This document shows positions 25,231-36,259 of a DNA stretch of 64,000 bases, piece after piece. Under the pieces are notes generated by a model. That model saw nothing but the letters and a program-made list of their open reading frames with translations, was not told where the DNA came from and did no database searches. Every line of letters begins with the position of its first letter. Position 1 is the first letter of the stretch. The position numbers were made by a program, and so were the translations under genes. The DNA lies in assembly GCF_008704795.1 (NCBI RefSeq), contig NZ_CP023690.1:8194501-8258500 (forward strand). The letters run 5' to 3'. This stretch comes from Streptomyces spectabilis (lineage in GTDB: Bacteria > Actinomycetota > Actinomycetes > Streptomycetales > Streptomycetaceae).

Positions 25231-26670
25231 CTACGCCTCGACCTCCGAGCGGTCGCCGCCCCACAGCGTGTGGAACGACCCCTCGCGGTCCGTACGGCGG
25301 TAGGTGTGCGCGCCGAAGTAGTCCCGCTGCCCCTGCGTGAGAGCGGCGGGCAGCCGCTCCGCGCGCAGCGCGTCGTAGTAGGCGAGGGCCGCGGCGAAGC
25401 CCGGCGCGGGCACGCCCTGCCGCGTCGCGGCGACGAGCACGGCGCGCCAGTCGTCCTGCGCCGCGCCGATCTCGCGCGCGAAGCCCTCGTCGGCCAGCAG
25501 GCTCGGCAGATCGGCGCGCGCGTCGTACGCGGCGCGGATGCGGTCGAGGAACGCCGCCCGGATGATGCAGCCGCCGCGCCAGATCGAGGCGACGGCGCCC
25601 AGGTCGATGTCCCAGCCGTACTCCGCGCTGCCCGCCGCGATCTCGTGGAAGCCCTGCGTGTACGACACGATCTTCGAGGCGTACAGCGCCTGCTCGACGC
25701 GGTCGGCGAAGGCCGCCGCCTCCTTGTCGGACAGCGGCTCGGCGGCCGGCCCCGCCAGGCCGCGCGAGGCGGCGCGCAGATCCGTGTGCCCCGAAACGGA
25801 TCGGGCGAACACCGCCTCCGCGATGCCCGACACCGGCACGCCCAGGTCGAGCGCGATCTGCACGGTCCAGCGGCCGGTGCCCTTCTGCTCGGCCCGGTCC
25901 GCGACGACATCCACGAACGGCTTGCCCGTCGCGGCGTCCACGTGCGCCAGGACCTCGGCGGTGATCTCGATCAGATAGGAGTCGAGGCGCCCCCGGTTCC
26001 AGGTGCGGAAGATGTCGGCGATCTCGGCGGGGGAGTAGCCCGCGACCTCGCGGAGCAGCTGGTACGCCTCGGCGATCAGCTGCATGTCCGCGTACTCGAT
26101 GCCGTTGTGCACCATCTTCACGAAGTGGCCCGCGCCGTCCGGGCCGATGTGCGCCGTGCAGGGGCTGCCGTCGGCGGCCTTCGCGGAGATCTTCTCCAGC
26201 ATCGGGCCGAGCGCCGCGTAGGACTCGGCGGAGCCGCCGGGCATGATGCTCGGGCCGTTGAGCGCGCCCTCCTCGCCGCCGGAGACGCCGGCGCCGACGA
26301 AGTGGATGCCGAGCTCGCGCAGTTCGCGCTCGCGGCGGCGGGTGTCCGCGAAGTGCGCGTTGCCGCCGTCCACGATCATGTCGCCCGGTTCGAGCAGCGG
26401 CGCGAACTCCTTGATGACGGCGTCCGTCGGCTCGCCCGCCTTCACCATGACGACGAGGCGGCGCGGGCGCTCGAGCGCCGCGACGAACTCCTTCGCGGTC
26501 TCCGTGTACACGAAGTCCCCCTCGTCGCCGAACTCGTCGACGAGCGCGCGGGCCTTGGCCGCGGTGCGGTTGTGCACGGCGACCGTGAAGCCGTTGCGGG
26601 CGAAGTTCCGGGCGAGGTTGCGCCCCATCACCGCGAGACCCGTGACGCCGATCTGCGCTGAACTGCTCAT
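25231..26670 (-). CDS. gnd: 6-phosphogluconate dehydrogenase, NADP-dependent, decarboxylating
   Basis: Oxidative pentose-phosphate enzyme converting 6-phosphogluconate to ribulose 5-phosphate, CO2 and NADPH. The 479-aa protein matches the long E. coli-type form. Visible: the Rossmann motif IGVTGLAVMGRNLARN, VVMVKAGEPTDAVI, IVDGGNAHFADT, the substrate signature GVSGGEEGALNGPSIMPGG, HFVKMVHNGIEYADMQLIAE with catalytic Lys, and the C-terminal TYRRTDREGSFHTLW. ATG 26670 has AGGAG upstream. Confidence 0.97.
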   Translation of the reverse strand: MSSSAQIGVTGLAVMGRNLARNFARNGFTVAVHNRTAAKARALVDEFGDEGDFVYTETAKEFVAALERPRRLVVMVKAGEPTDAVIKEFAPLLEPGDMIVDGGNAHFADTRRRERELRELGIHFVGAGVSGGEEGALNGPSIMPGGSAESYAALGPMLEKISAKAADGSPCTAHIGPDGAGHFVKMVHNGIEYADMQLIAEAYQLLREVAGYSPAEIADIFRTWNRGRLDSYLIEITAEVLAHVDAATGKPFVDVVADRAEQKGTGRWTVQIALDLGVPVSGIAEAVFARSVSGHTDLRAASRGLAGPAAEPLSDKEAAAFADRVEQALYASKIVSYTQGFHEIAAGSAEYGWDIDLGAVASIWRGGCIIRAAFLDRIRAAYDARADLPSLLADEGFAREIGAAQDDWRAVLVAATRQGVPAPGFAAALAYYDALRAERLPAALTQGQRDYFGAHTYRRTDREGSFHTLWGGDRSEVEA

Positions 26671-26844
26671 GTGCTGGCTCCTGGGTTCCTGGGAGGTCCG
26701 AAGTACCGCGACCGTCCGGCGCACTGCCCGACGTGCCGCGCATGTCATGGGTGACGCATGTGTCGTAGGTAACGCGTCCGCCCGTCAGTATCACTCCGCG
26801 GCGTACCGTGACCTTGGACACCGTGCCCGAAGGAGGAGCCGCCC

Positions 26845-27816
26845 GTGCCGCATTTCGACCTGCCGCTCGACCAACTGCGCCGGTACCGCCCGGACCTGCC
26901 GGAGCCCGAGGACTTCGACGCCTTCTGGGAGAAGACCCTCGCGGCCGCGCGGGAGCACGACCTGGACGTCCGGTTCGCGCCCGTGGAGGTGCCGCTCGCC
27001 TCGGTCGACGTCTTCGACGTGAGCTTCGCGGGCTTCGGCGGCCACCCCGTCAAGGGCTGGCTGCTGCTCCCGGCGGGAGCGCGCGCACCGCTGCCCGCGG
27101 TGGTCGAGTACATCGGGTACGGCGGCGGACGCGGCCTTCCGCACGAGCGACTGCTGTGGTCGGCGGCCGGGTTCGCGCACTTCATCATGGACACGCGCGG
27201 GCAGGGCAGCGGCGGCTCGGTGGGCGACACCCCCGACCCCGTGGGAAGTGCGCCGGCGTACCCGGGCTTCCTGACGCGCGGGATCGAGGACCCGCACGAC
27301 TACTACTACCGCCGCGTCTTCACGGACGCCGTGCGGGCCGTCGAGGCGGTGCGGGCGCATCCGCTGGTGGACGCCGCGCGCGTGGCCGCGGTCGGCGACA
27401 GCCAGGGCGGCGGCATCACGCTCGCCGTCGGCGGACTCGTGCCGGACCTCGCCGCGATCAGCCCGAACGTGCCGTTCCTGTGCGACTTCCCGCGCGCGGC
27501 GACGCTCACGGCCCGGCCTCCGTACCGGGAGATCGGCCTGTACCTGCGGGCGCGCAGGGGGAGCGAGGACCAGGTCTTCCGCACCCTTTCGTACTTCGAC
27601 GGCGTGCACTTCGCGGCGCGCGGCCGTGCGCCCGCACTGTTCTCGGCCGCCCTGGAGGACGAGACCTGCCCGCCGTCGACGGTCTTCGCCGCCTTCAACG
27701 CCTACACGGGCAGCGAGCGGTCGATGGAGGTCTACCGCTTCAACGACCACGAGGGCGGGGGCGTCTTCCTCCAGGATGTGCAACTCCGGTGGCTTCCGGG
27801 GCATTTGAGGAAATGA
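26845..27816 (+). CDS. Acetyl xylan esterase/cephalosporin-C deacetylase family (CE7)
   Basis: A 323-aa alpha/beta hydrolase of carbohydrate esterase family 7. The CE7 signature RGQ is in MDTRGQGSGGSVGDT, the nucleophile elbow is VGDSQGGGITLAV, the acid is in ALEDETCPPSTVFAAFNAY, and the catalytic His is in FNDHEGGG. No signal peptide, so it should remove acetyl groups from small oligosaccharides in the cytoplasm, as its relatives do. GTG 26845 is preceded by AAGGAGGAG. Confidence 0.92.
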   Translation: MPHFDLPLDQLRRYRPDLPEPEDFDAFWEKTLAAAREHDLDVRFAPVEVPLASVDVFDVSFAGFGGHPVKGWLLLPAGARAPLPAVVEYIGYGGGRGLPHERLLWSAAGFAHFIMDTRGQGSGGSVGDTPDPVGSAPAYPGFLTRGIEDPHDYYYRRVFTDAVRAVEAVRAHPLVDAARVAAVGDSQGGGITLAVGGLVPDLAAISPNVPFLCDFPRAATLTARPPYREIGLYLRARRGSEDQVFRTLSYFDGVHFAARGRAPALFSAALEDETCPPSTVFAAFNAYTGSERSMEVYRFNDHEGGGVFLQDVQLRWLPGHLRK

Positions 27817-27846
27817 CCAGTTCAACGCCCTCTCGGCGCCGCACTC

Positions 27847-27876
27847 TTGTCACAACGACGACGGACCGGCTAGCTT
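27847..27876 (+). promoter_or_regulatory. Probable sigma70-type promoter
   Basis: TTGTCA (27847-27852), an 18-bp spacer and TAGCTT (27871-27876) resemble the TTGAC(N)-TAGNNT consensus. It lies about 60 bp upstream of the cell-wall hydrolase start. Confidence 0.5.
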
Positions 27877-27903
27877 GCGCCCTGTCCTGTGGCTGACGTG
27901 TGA

Positions 27904-29253
<1,350 letters not shown>

Positions 29254-29284
29254 GCCGCCCGCGCCCCGGGCACACGTACGCGCC

Positions 29285-29315
29285 GGGCCCCGGTCTCCGT
29301 GGGAGACCGGGGCCC
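29285..29315. terminator. Bidirectional terminator hairpin
   Basis: A perfect 14-bp stem (GGGCCCCGGTCTCC) with a GTG loop between the convergent cell-wall hydrolase and transporter genes. Confidence 0.85.
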
Positions 29316-29337
29316 GTACGAGTGCTTCCGCTGCCGG

Positions 29338-30495
29338 TTACGCGCGCGCCGTCCTGGCGTCCGCGCGCGGGAACCCCTGCATGACCGGCTGCATCGGTAC
29401 GCCCGCGAGCCCGGCGAGGCCCTCGGGCAGGAACGACTGCTCCGGGGCGGCCTGTTCGCCCGGCCGTGCCCGTGTGCCCGCGTCGGCGGCGGGGCGCTCG
29501 TCATGGCCTGGCGGGCGCTGTTCGATGACCGTGGACGCCGTCTCCTCCGCCGTGGCGGGGGAGACACGGGCGGCCGGGGCCGAGCGGGCCACCGGCTCCG
29601 CGGGCCGCTCGTCGCGGGGCGCGGCCGGTGCGGCGTCGTCGCGGGCCGCGGCCGGGGCCGCCTCCGCCCCGATGCGCTCCGTGGTCAGCAGGATCAGGCC
29701 GCCTCCCGCGATCACACCGCAGGTCAGCGCCACCGCCGTACCCATGGCCCCGTAGCGGAAGGATTCGCCGAACAGGGTGAGGCCGACCGCGGCCGCTATC
29801 ACCGGGTTCACCACCGTCACCGTGGACAGCGGCGCCGCGAGGCCCGCGCCCCGGTAGGAGGCCTGGGACAGGAGGAGTCCGGCCACCGCGAGCACCGCGA
29901 TCACCGCGAGGCTCGGGACCTGCCGGGTCAGCGGCTCGTGGGCGTCCCAGTCCACCGCGACCGTCTTGGTGAAGACCGAGGAGATGCCGAAGGCGATGCC
30001 CGCCGCCGTGGCGAGCAGCACGCTGCGGACCGCCGGGTGCCGGTGCACCGCGTGCGCGAGCAGCATCAGACAGACCACGGCCCCGCCCGTGCCGAGCGCG
30101 AGCATGACGCGCTCGGTGTCGGCCAGGGACCGGGAGTCGGCGGCCTGGGTCAGCGAGAGCAGGCCCGCGAGGCCGAGCGTGGCCATGAGGGCGCCGCGCC
30201 AGGCGGTGGCACCGGCCTTGCGGCGCACGAACACCGCCGCCATCGGCAGGGCGAACACGATCGTCAGGGCGCCCAGCGGCTGCACCAGGCTCAGCGGCCC
30301 GTAGGCGAGCGCCACGACGTGCAGGAGCCCGCCCAGGCCGTTCAGGACCACCGCGACCCACCACATGCCGCGGCGCAGCGGCGCGTACGCGTGCTGCGAG
30401 GCCTTCGCCGCCACCTGCTCCTGGAGGATCGCCCCGCCCGCGTACGCCACGGCGGAGACGAGGGAGAGCAGGACGGACAGCGCGAGGGCGCTCAT
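29338..30495 (-). CDS. DMT/EamA-type transporter
   Basis: A 385-aa membrane protein with about nine to ten hydrophobic segments in the first 290 residues, in the drug/metabolite transporter pattern (LSVLLSLVSAVAYAGGAILQ; LSLVQPLGALTIVFALPMAA; APLSTVTVVNPVIAAAVGLT with the conserved Pro). The last about 100 residues are a hydrophilic Ala/Pro/Glu/Arg-rich cytoplasmic tail, unusual for the family. ATG 30495 has CGGAG upstream. Divergent from the FhuF-like gene. Substrate unknown. Confidence 0.85.
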   Translation of the reverse strand: MSALALSVLLSLVSAVAYAGGAILQEQVAAKASQHAYAPLRRGMWWVAVVLNGLGGLLHVVALAYGPLSLVQPLGALTIVFALPMAAVFVRRKAGATAWRGALMATLGLAGLLSLTQAADSRSLADTERVMLALGTGGAVVCLMLLAHAVHRHPAVRSVLLATAAGIAFGISSVFTKTVAVDWDAHEPLTRQVPSLAVIAVLAVAGLLLSQASYRGAGLAAPLSTVTVVNPVIAAAVGLTLFGESFRYGAMGTAVALTCGVIAGGGLILLTTERIGAEAAPAAARDDAAPAAPRDERPAEPVARSAPAARVSPATAEETASTVIEQRPPGHDERPAADAGTRARPGEQAAPEQSFLPEGLAGLAGVPMQPVMQGFPRADARTARA

Positions 30496-30734
30496 GAGGC
30501 GCTCCGCCGGTGAGGGCAGCGCCGGTCGGCCCGGTACGTGTCGTGCCCGAACGTCCGGTGCGAACGGTGCGGCGTGCGGTCGGCTTCCATGTTCACCACA
30601 ATGTCGCGCGGAGCGCGCCAAGTCGTCGTCCCTGAGCAGTCAATCCGTCCTACTACCGATGGAGTACGACCTCCCGTATGTCCTCCCCAGGTCTGGTTAC
30701 CCACGAGGTCGGGGGCTTCTGATGTACTGCTGCG

Positions 30735-31484
30735 GTGACATCTCGCAGCCCTGACATCGCCTGGGACGTGGTCGGATCCGTCGGCGGCTTCTTCGCCCTG
30801 CGGACGGGGGAGCCGCCGGAGCGGACACTCCCCATGGTCGCACGCGTGTACGAGATCGGCAGGGCGGTCACGGAGGGTGACCCGCTGTCCTTCCGCGTCA
30901 CCAAGGTCGCCGCCCGGCTCGCCGCTCCCGAACCGCGCGTCGCGGCCTCCATCGCCCACCTCGGCCTCGCCGCCCGGCTGTGGTCCCTCGCGCTCGGCCC
31001 GGCCGCCCTGTACGGGCGCGTGCCCGACCTCGATCCGCGCCTGCTGCGCTGGGACGCCGACGGCAGCTCGCCGGACGACCTGTGGCTCAGCGGCGACGGC
31101 ACCTTCCCGGCCGACGCCGCGCGCATCCGGGACGTCGTCCTGGACGGCCACCTCGCCCCGCTCGCGGCCGCCCTGCGCGCCCGCTACCGCGTCTCCCCGG
31201 CCCTCCTGCGCGGCAACGCGGGCTCGGCCCTCGCGGGCGCCGCCCGCGAACTCGACGCCTGGGCGCGGCGGACCGGCCGCCCCGACGTGGGGCAGCGGGC
31301 GCTCGCGCTCGCCACCGACCTCTTCGCCCTGCCGGAGCTGCGCTCCACCGGCACCCTGGACGGCACCGCGTTCCGGCGGCGCAGCTGCTGTCTGTACTAC
31401 CGCTGCCCGAACGGCGGCCTGTGCGGCGACTGCTGCTTCGACCGGCCGCCGCAGCGGTCTTCCCTCGAAGCGCCCGCTGGGTGA
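30735..31484 (+). CDS. FhuF-like (2Fe-2S) ferric reductase-type protein
   Basis: A 249-aa protein ending in the FhuF C-terminal 2Fe-2S motif: RRSCCLYYRCPNGGLCGDCC, with the Cys-Cys, Cys and Cys-x-x-Cys spacing. FhuF proteins bind a 2Fe-2S cluster and release iron from siderophores by reduction. The N-terminal part is Ala/Leu-rich and poorly conserved, as usual. GTG start. It lies 37 nt before glgA; whether the two are co-transcribed is unclear. No iron-box is evident to me upstream. Confidence 0.8.
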   Translation: MTSRSPDIAWDVVGSVGGFFALRTGEPPERTLPMVARVYEIGRAVTEGDPLSFRVTKVAARLAAPEPRVAASIAHLGLAARLWSLALGPAALYGRVPDLDPRLLRWDADGSSPDDLWLSGDGTFPADAARIRDVVLDGHLAPLAAALRARYRVSPALLRGNAGSALAGAARELDAWARRTGRPDVGQRALALATDLFALPELRSTGTLDGTAFRRRSCCLYYRCPNGGLCGDCCFDRPPQRSSLEAPAG

Positions 31485-31521
31485 CCATGAGGGGGCCGGC
31501 CGACGACGGGGGGCTCCGCTC

Positions 31522-32706
31522 GTGAAAGTGGGACTGCTCACCCGCGAGTACCCTCCGGACGTCTACGGCGGCGCGGGCGTCCACGTCGAGTTCCTCGCCC
31601 GCGAGCTGCGCGCGCTGACCGACCTCGACGTCCACTGCTGGGGCGCCGACGCGGCCGCCGACGACGCCGATGCCGCCGACGAGGTGGTGCGCCACCGCGC
31701 GTGGAGCGCGCTCGACACCGCCAACGACGCGCTGCGCACCCTGTCCGTCGACCTCGCCATGGCGGCCGCGCTCGACGGCCGCGACCTCGTCCACACCCAC
31801 ACCTGGTACGCCAACCTCGCGGGCCACGTCGGCAAGCTCCTGCACGGCATCCCGCACGTCATGACGTCGCACTCGCTGGAGCCGCTGCGCCCCTGGAAGG
31901 CCGAGCAACTGGGCGGCGGCTACGCCGTGTCGAGCTGGGCGGAGCGCACCGCCGTCGAGGCCGCCGACGCCGTCATCGCCGTCTCCGGCGCCATGCGCGA
32001 GGACATCCTCGCCTGCTACCCGGCCGTCGACCCCGCGAAGGTGCGCGTCGTCCACAACGGCATCGACACCGAGCTGTACCGCCCCGACCCGGGCACCAGC
32101 GCCCTCGCCCGGCACGGCGTCGACCCCGGCCGCCCGTACGTCCTGTTCGTCGGCCGCATCACCCGGCAGAAGGGCGTGCCCCATCTGCTTCGCGCCGCCC
32201 GGAGCCTGGAGCCCGGCGTCCAGCTGGTGCTGTGCGCGGGCGCGCCCGACACCCCGGAGATCGACCGGGAGTTCCGCGCCCTGTTCGCCGAGCTGAGCCG
32301 TGCCCGCGACGGCGTCCACTGGATCCCGCGCATGCTGCCCCGCCCCGAGGTGGTCCAACTCCTCAGCCACGCGGCGGTGTTCGTGTGCCCCTCGGTGTAC
32401 GAGCCGCTCGGCATCGTCAATCTGGAGGCGATGGCCTGCGGCACGGCCGTCGTCGCCTCGCGCGTCGGCGGCATCCCGGAGGTCGTCGCGGACGGCACGA
32501 CGGGACTCCTCGCGCCCTACGACCGGCACGACGAGGAACGCTTCGAGCACGACCTCGGCCTGCTCCTGAACCGTCTGGCCGCCGACCCGCGCCGGGCGGC
32601 GGCCATGGGCGCGGCCGGACGCTACCGGGCCCGGCGCGAGTTCGGCTGGGACACGGTGGCACGGCGCACGGTCGAGGTGTACGAGGACGTACTCAAAGCG
32701 GCGTGA
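31522..32706 (+). CDS. glgA: GT4 glycogen synthase (actinobacterial GlgA/GlgM type)
   Basis: A 394-aa GT-B glycosyltransferase of family GT4. The N-terminal [20 protein letters not shown] glucosyl-donor loop, [31 protein letters not shown] and the catalytic [20 protein letters not shown] (EX7E) are visible. It uses ADP-glucose made by GlgC, encoded immediately downstream. The short actinobacterial form is known in mycobacteria (GlgM) to make maltose 1-phosphate for the GlgE pathway, so that activity is likely. GTG 31522; a frame extending back to 30877 is a shadow. Confidence 0.92.
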   Translation: MKVGLLTREYPPDVYGGAGVHVEFLARELRALTDLDVHCWGADAAADDADAADEVVRHRAWSALDTANDALRTLSVDLAMAAALDGRDLVHTHTWYANLAGHVGKLLHGIPHVMTSHSLEPLRPWKAEQLGGGYAVSSWAERTAVEAADAVIAVSGAMREDILACYPAVDPAKVRVVHNGIDTELYRPDPGTSALARHGVDPGRPYVLFVGRITRQKGVPHLLRAARSLEPGVQLVLCAGAPDTPEIDREFRALFAELSRARDGVHWIPRMLPRPEVVQLLSHAAVFVCPSVYEPLGIVNLEAMACGTAVVASRVGGIPEVVADGTTGLLAPYDRHDEERFEHDLGLLLNRLAADPRRAAAMGAAGRYRARREFGWDTVARRTVEVYEDVLKAA

Positions 32707-32785
32707 GCGGGCACACGGACACCAGGGGGCGAGCGGCCCCGTGGAGCAGCGGTCAGGACCCACAGGGCGGTATGAGGGGGCGGCG

Positions 32786-34006
32786 ATGCGCGGCGGACCT
32801 TCGGTACTGGGGATCGTGCTCGCGGGCGGCGCGGGCAAGCGGCTGATGCCGCTCACCGCCGACCGCGCGAAACCGGCGGTGACCTTCGGCGGCACCTACC
32901 GACTCGTCGACTTCGTCCTCTCCAACCTCGTCAACGGAGACATCCTGCGCATCTGCGTCCTCACGCAGTACAAGTCGCACTCCCTGGACCGGCACGTGTC
33001 CACCACCTGGCGCATGTCGGGCCTGCTCGGCAACTACGTCACGCCGGTCCCCGCCCAACAGCGCCTCGGGCCGCGCTGGTACCTGGGCAGCGCGGACGCG
33101 ATCCTGCAGTCCCTGAACCTGGTCCACGACGAACAGCCCCAGCACGTCGCGGTGTTCGGCGCCGACCACGTGTACCGCATGGACCCCCGCCAGATGCTGG
33201 AGCAGCACGTCGAGTCCGGCGCGGGCGTCACCGTCGCCGGGATCCGCGTGCCGCGCGCGGACGCCCGGCAGTTCGGCGTCATCACCCCGGCGCGCGACGG
33301 CACACTGGTGGAGCGCTTCCTGGAGAAGCCGCAGGACCCGCCGGGGCTCCCGGGCGCCCCGCACCAGGTGTACGCCTCCATGGGCAACTACATCTTCACC
33401 ACCAAGGCCCTCGTGGACGCCCTGCGCCAGGACGCCGAGGACGAGGAGTCGGCGCACGACATGGGCGGCTCCATCCTGCCCATGCTCACCGAGCGCGGCC
33501 TCGCCCAGGTGTACGACTTCGACGGCAACCACGTGCCGGGGGAGACCGCCCGGGACCACGGCTACTGGCGCGACGTCGGCACGCTCGACGCGTACTACGA
33601 GGCGCACATGGACCTGATCTCCGACCAGCCCGTGTTCAACCTCGACAACCGCTGCTGGCCCATCTACACCCACCCCGGCCAGCTCCCGCCCGCCAAGTTC
33701 TGCGCGGGCGGCATCGCGGGGGAGTCCGTCGTCAGCCCCGGCTGCGTCATCCGCGGCCAGGTCACCCGGTCCGTGCTCTCGCCCGGCGTCACGGTCGAGG
33801 AGGGCGCGGTCGTCCAGGGCTCGGTCCTGCACGACAACGTGCGCGTGGGCCGGGGCGCGGTGGTGCGCGGCGCCGTTCTCGACAAGAACGTGGACGTCCC
33901 GCCCGGCGCCACGGTCGGCGTGAACCCCGAGCGGGACGCCGAGCTGTACACGGTCTCGCGGGCCGGGGTCATCGCCCTCGGCAAGGGGCAGCGCGTCCCG
34001 GAGTGA
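32786..34006 (+). CDS. glgC: Glucose-1-phosphate adenylyltransferase
   Basis: Makes ADP-glucose from ATP and glucose 1-phosphate for glycogen and maltosyl-phosphate synthesis. The 406-aa protein has the nucleotidyltransferase motif [20 protein letters not shown], the lysine-bearing [44 protein letters not shown] and a C-terminal left-handed beta-helix ([20 protein letters not shown]). ATG 32786 lies 79 nt after glgA and has GAGGGGGCG upstream. The long frame antisense to it is a shadow. Confidence 0.97.
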   Translation: MRGGPSVLGIVLAGGAGKRLMPLTADRAKPAVTFGGTYRLVDFVLSNLVNGDILRICVLTQYKSHSLDRHVSTTWRMSGLLGNYVTPVPAQQRLGPRWYLGSADAILQSLNLVHDEQPQHVAVFGADHVYRMDPRQMLEQHVESGAGVTVAGIRVPRADARQFGVITPARDGTLVERFLEKPQDPPGLPGAPHQVYASMGNYIFTTKALVDALRQDAEDEESAHDMGGSILPMLTERGLAQVYDFDGNHVPGETARDHGYWRDVGTLDAYYEAHMDLISDQPVFNLDNRCWPIYTHPGQLPPAKFCAGGIAGESVVSPGCVIRGQVTRSVLSPGVTVEEGAVVQGSVLHDNVRVGRGAVVRGAVLDKNVDVPPGATVGVNPERDAELYTVSRAGVIALGKGQRVPE

Positions 34007-34026
34007 GCGGCCCGGGCGGCGGGCCC

Positions 34027-34053
34027 GGCGGAGACTACCCACGCTGGTGATGG
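34027..34053 (+). promoter_or_regulatory. 27-bp shared element, copy 1 (upstream of Gfo/Idh gene)
   Basis: A 27-bp sequence (core GACTACCCACGCTGGTGATG) identical, in inverted orientation, to 41694-41720. Both copies read the same way relative to the gene they precede. Here it is about 120 bp upstream of the TTG start. Degenerate relatives (ACCAGnnTGrG...CCGC on the opposite strand) occur at 38270 and 41760. Likely a regulator site or promoter for the PKS locus. Confidence 0.75.
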
Positions 34054-34174
34054 TCCCGGCGGGCGGCACGGGCGAGACTGAGCGCACTTCAGACCCGCAG
34101 TGCGTCGGCAGCCATGCCGGGAGCGACGTCGCCGGCCCGCTCGCCACGGCAGCACTCCACCCGAAGGACCTCAC

Positions 34175-35185
34175 TTGACCGAAAGCAGAGCTGGGGACGG
34201 CGCGCGGCCGCTGGAGGTGGCCCTGATCGGCGCAGGCTTGATCGCACGGCTGCACCTCGACGCCTGGACCGGTACGGGGGCGTCCGTGCGCGTCCACTCC
34301 ACGGACGGCCGCGCCCCCGGCCTGGCCCGGGAGTACGGTGCGCGGGCCGTCGACACCCTGGACGAGGCGCTGGACGGAGCGGACGTCGTGGACATCTGCT
34401 CCCCGACGAACAGCCACCACGCGATCGCCCTGGCCGCCATCGCGGCGGGCGTCGGCGTGGTGTGCGAGAAACCGCTGGCCGCCAGCGTGGCGCAGGCCGA
34501 GGAGATCGTCACCGCGGCGGAGCGGGCCGGGGTGCGGCTCTGCCCGACCCACAACGCGCGCTTCGCCCCCGCGTTCGCCCGCCTCCACGACCTGGTGGCG
34601 GCGGGCGGGCTCGGCGCGGGCGCGGTCGCCAGGTTCGACGTCGCCGGATACCACCCGCGGCCCTGGACCGGCCACGCCTCCGCCCGCTCGGGAGGCATCC
34701 TCACCGACCAGATGCTGCACGGCGTCGACATCGCCTACTGGATCTTCGGGGACGTCGTCCGCGTGCACGCCCACTACCAGGGCGAGATCGCCGCACCGGC
34801 CCCCGAGGGCGCCTTCGCGGTCGGCACGGCCGTCCTCACCCACGCCGACGGCGCGCTCAGCCGGATCGTGAGCCGGTGGACGGCGACGCCGCACCCGCCC
34901 ATCCGCGTCGCGTACCAGGTCTCCGGCACCGGCGGCACGGTGCTCCACGACTCCGAATGGCCCCAGGAGATCACGGTGTTCGGCGGCGACGCCGGGGCCT
35001 TCGGCCCGCACGGGGAATCGCCGTTCAGCGCCGAGATCCGCGAGTTCTCCCGGGCGTTCCGGGGCGGCCCCGAGCCGCGCCTCGGCCCCCGGGACGCGCT
35101 GGCCGCCGTCCGCATCACCCAGGCCGCCGCCGAATCCGCCCACACGGGCCGCGCCGTGGAACTGCCCGTGAAGGGGGCCGCATGA
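34175..35185 (+). CDS. Gfo/Idh/MocA-family NAD(P)-dependent oxidoreductase (first)
   Basis: A 336-aa two-domain dehydrogenase. The Rossmann motif is VALIGAGLIARLHLDAW and the catalytic-lysine motif VVCEKPLAASVAQ is intact; the C-terminal beta-sheet dimerisation domain has GGILTDQMLHGVDIAYWIFG with the usual Asp/His. Family members oxidise or reduce sugars, inositols and related ring alcohols. The TTG start at 34175 has GAAGGA 6 nt upstream, and the frame before it is Arg-rich. ATGA overlap couples it to the second Gfo/Idh gene. The 27-bp element upstream links it to the PKS locus. Confidence 0.85.
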   Translation: MTESRAGDGARPLEVALIGAGLIARLHLDAWTGTGASVRVHSTDGRAPGLAREYGARAVDTLDEALDGADVVDICSPTNSHHAIALAAIAAGVGVVCEKPLAASVAQAEEIVTAAERAGVRLCPTHNARFAPAFARLHDLVAAGGLGAGAVARFDVAGYHPRPWTGHASARSGGILTDQMLHGVDIAYWIFGDVVRVHAHYQGEIAAPAPEGAFAVGTAVLTHADGALSRIVSRWTATPHPPIRVAYQVSGTGGTVLHDSEWPQEITVFGGDAGAFGPHGESPFSAEIREFSRAFRGGPEPRLGPRDALAAVRITQAAAESAHTGRAVELPVKGAA

Positions 35186-36177
35186 AGGTCGCCGTCCTAT
35201 CGTTCGCCCACGAGCGCGCCGCGACGTACGCCGGCCTTCTGCACGCCGCGCCCGGCGTCGACCTGCTTCTCGCCGACCCCGACGGGGCCCCGGACGACCC
35301 GGCCCGCGGGCAGGCGGCGGCCCGGCGGCTCGCCGCGGCGTACGCGGACAGCTGGGACAAGGCGTTCGCGCTGCGCCCCGACGCCGTCGTCGTGACGAGC
35401 GAGGTCGCCCGCCGCCGCGAACTGGTCGAGCGGGCCGCCGAGATCGGCGCCCACGTCCTGTGCGAACAGCCGCACGCGGACACGGAGGCCGACGCCGAGG
35501 CCATGGCACGGGCCTGCGACGACGCCGGGGTGCGGCTGACCCTCGCGGCACCGGCCTGCGTCAGCCCGGCCTTCGCCGCCGTGCGCGGGCAGCTCGCCGA
35601 CGGCGCGGCCATCGGCCCGCTCACCACCGTCCACGGGGCGTACGACGGCCCCGGAGACCCGGCCGTCGGCGGCGTCCTGCGCACCCACGCGCCCGTCCTC
35701 CTCGACCTCGTGGACACGCTGCTCGACGGCGAACCGGCGGTGCGGGTGTACGCCCAGACGAACAGCGTCCTCAGCGGCGACCCGGACATCGAGAGCGCGG
35801 CCCTGCTCACCGTGCGCTACGCCGGCGGGACCGTCGCGGCCCTCGACTGCGGCTGGAGCCCGCCGGCGCACCACCACGCGGGCGCGGGACCCACCATGAC
35901 CTTCGTCGGCGAACGGGGCAGCGTCGAGTTCACGGCCCGCCCCAAACTGCTCGGCGGCTTCGACGCCGCCACGGCCCGCGAACGGTGGACGACGGCCGCG
36001 GACGACCCGTACGCGGCCGTGCTCGACGCCTTCCTCACCTCGGTCGGCACCGGCCACCGGGCCGGTCCCGACGGCGCGACCGGCGCGCGTACACTCCGGC
36101 TGATCAGGGCAGCCTACGCATCGGCGCGCACCGGCGAGACCGTCGACGTCGCCGCACCGCAGCCCGTACGGCCGTAG
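35182..36177 (+). CDS. Gfo/Idh/MocA-family protein (second), altered active site
   Basis: A 331-aa relative of the preceding protein, translationally coupled to it. The N-terminus KVAVLSFAHERAATYAGLLH lacks the classical GxGxxG and the EKP motif is changed to VLCEQPHADTEAD (Lys to Gln), so hydride transfer by the usual mechanism is doubtful. The C-terminal domain (GGVLRTHAPVLLDLVDTLL, AALDCGWSPPAHHHAGAGPT) keeps the family layout. It may act as a non-catalytic partner or have a different chemistry. Followed by a strong terminator hairpin. Confidence 0.78.
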   Translation: MKVAVLSFAHERAATYAGLLHAAPGVDLLLADPDGAPDDPARGQAAARRLAAAYADSWDKAFALRPDAVVVTSEVARRRELVERAAEIGAHVLCEQPHADTEADAEAMARACDDAGVRLTLAAPACVSPAFAAVRGQLADGAAIGPLTTVHGAYDGPGDPAVGGVLRTHAPVLLDLVDTLLDGEPAVRVYAQTNSVLSGDPDIESAALLTVRYAGGTVAALDCGWSPPAHHHAGAGPTMTFVGERGSVEFTARPKLLGGFDAATARERWTTAADDPYAAVLDAFLTSVGTGHRAGPDGATGARTLRLIRAAYASARTGETVDVAAPQPVRP

Positions 36178-36200
36178 CGGACCCGCTCGGTCCAGCCTCA

Positions 36201-36239
36201 GCGGAGCGGTGCGGGGCCCCGCGCCCCGCACCGCTCCGC
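36201..36239. terminator. Terminator hairpin after the Gfo/Idh pair
   Basis: A perfect 16-bp stem (GCGGAGCGGTGCGGGG) with a 7-nt loop, 24 nt after the stop codon. The downstream FMN-reductase gene starts only 21 nt after it, so termination may be partial. Confidence 0.75.
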
Positions 36240-36259
36240 CGTGACAGGGAGAGACGCGC

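Noticed and set aside
30877..31521. N-terminal extension of the GT4 synthase frame
   Set aside because: It overlaps the FhuF-like gene in another frame and has Pro/Thr/Ala-rich shadow composition; the GT4 fold begins at GTG 31522.
34114..35181. Alternative long frame running into the second Gfo/Idh gene
   Set aside because: The upstream part is out of frame with the first Gfo/Idh gene, Arg/Gly-rich and domain-free; ATG 35182 is the natural coupled start.
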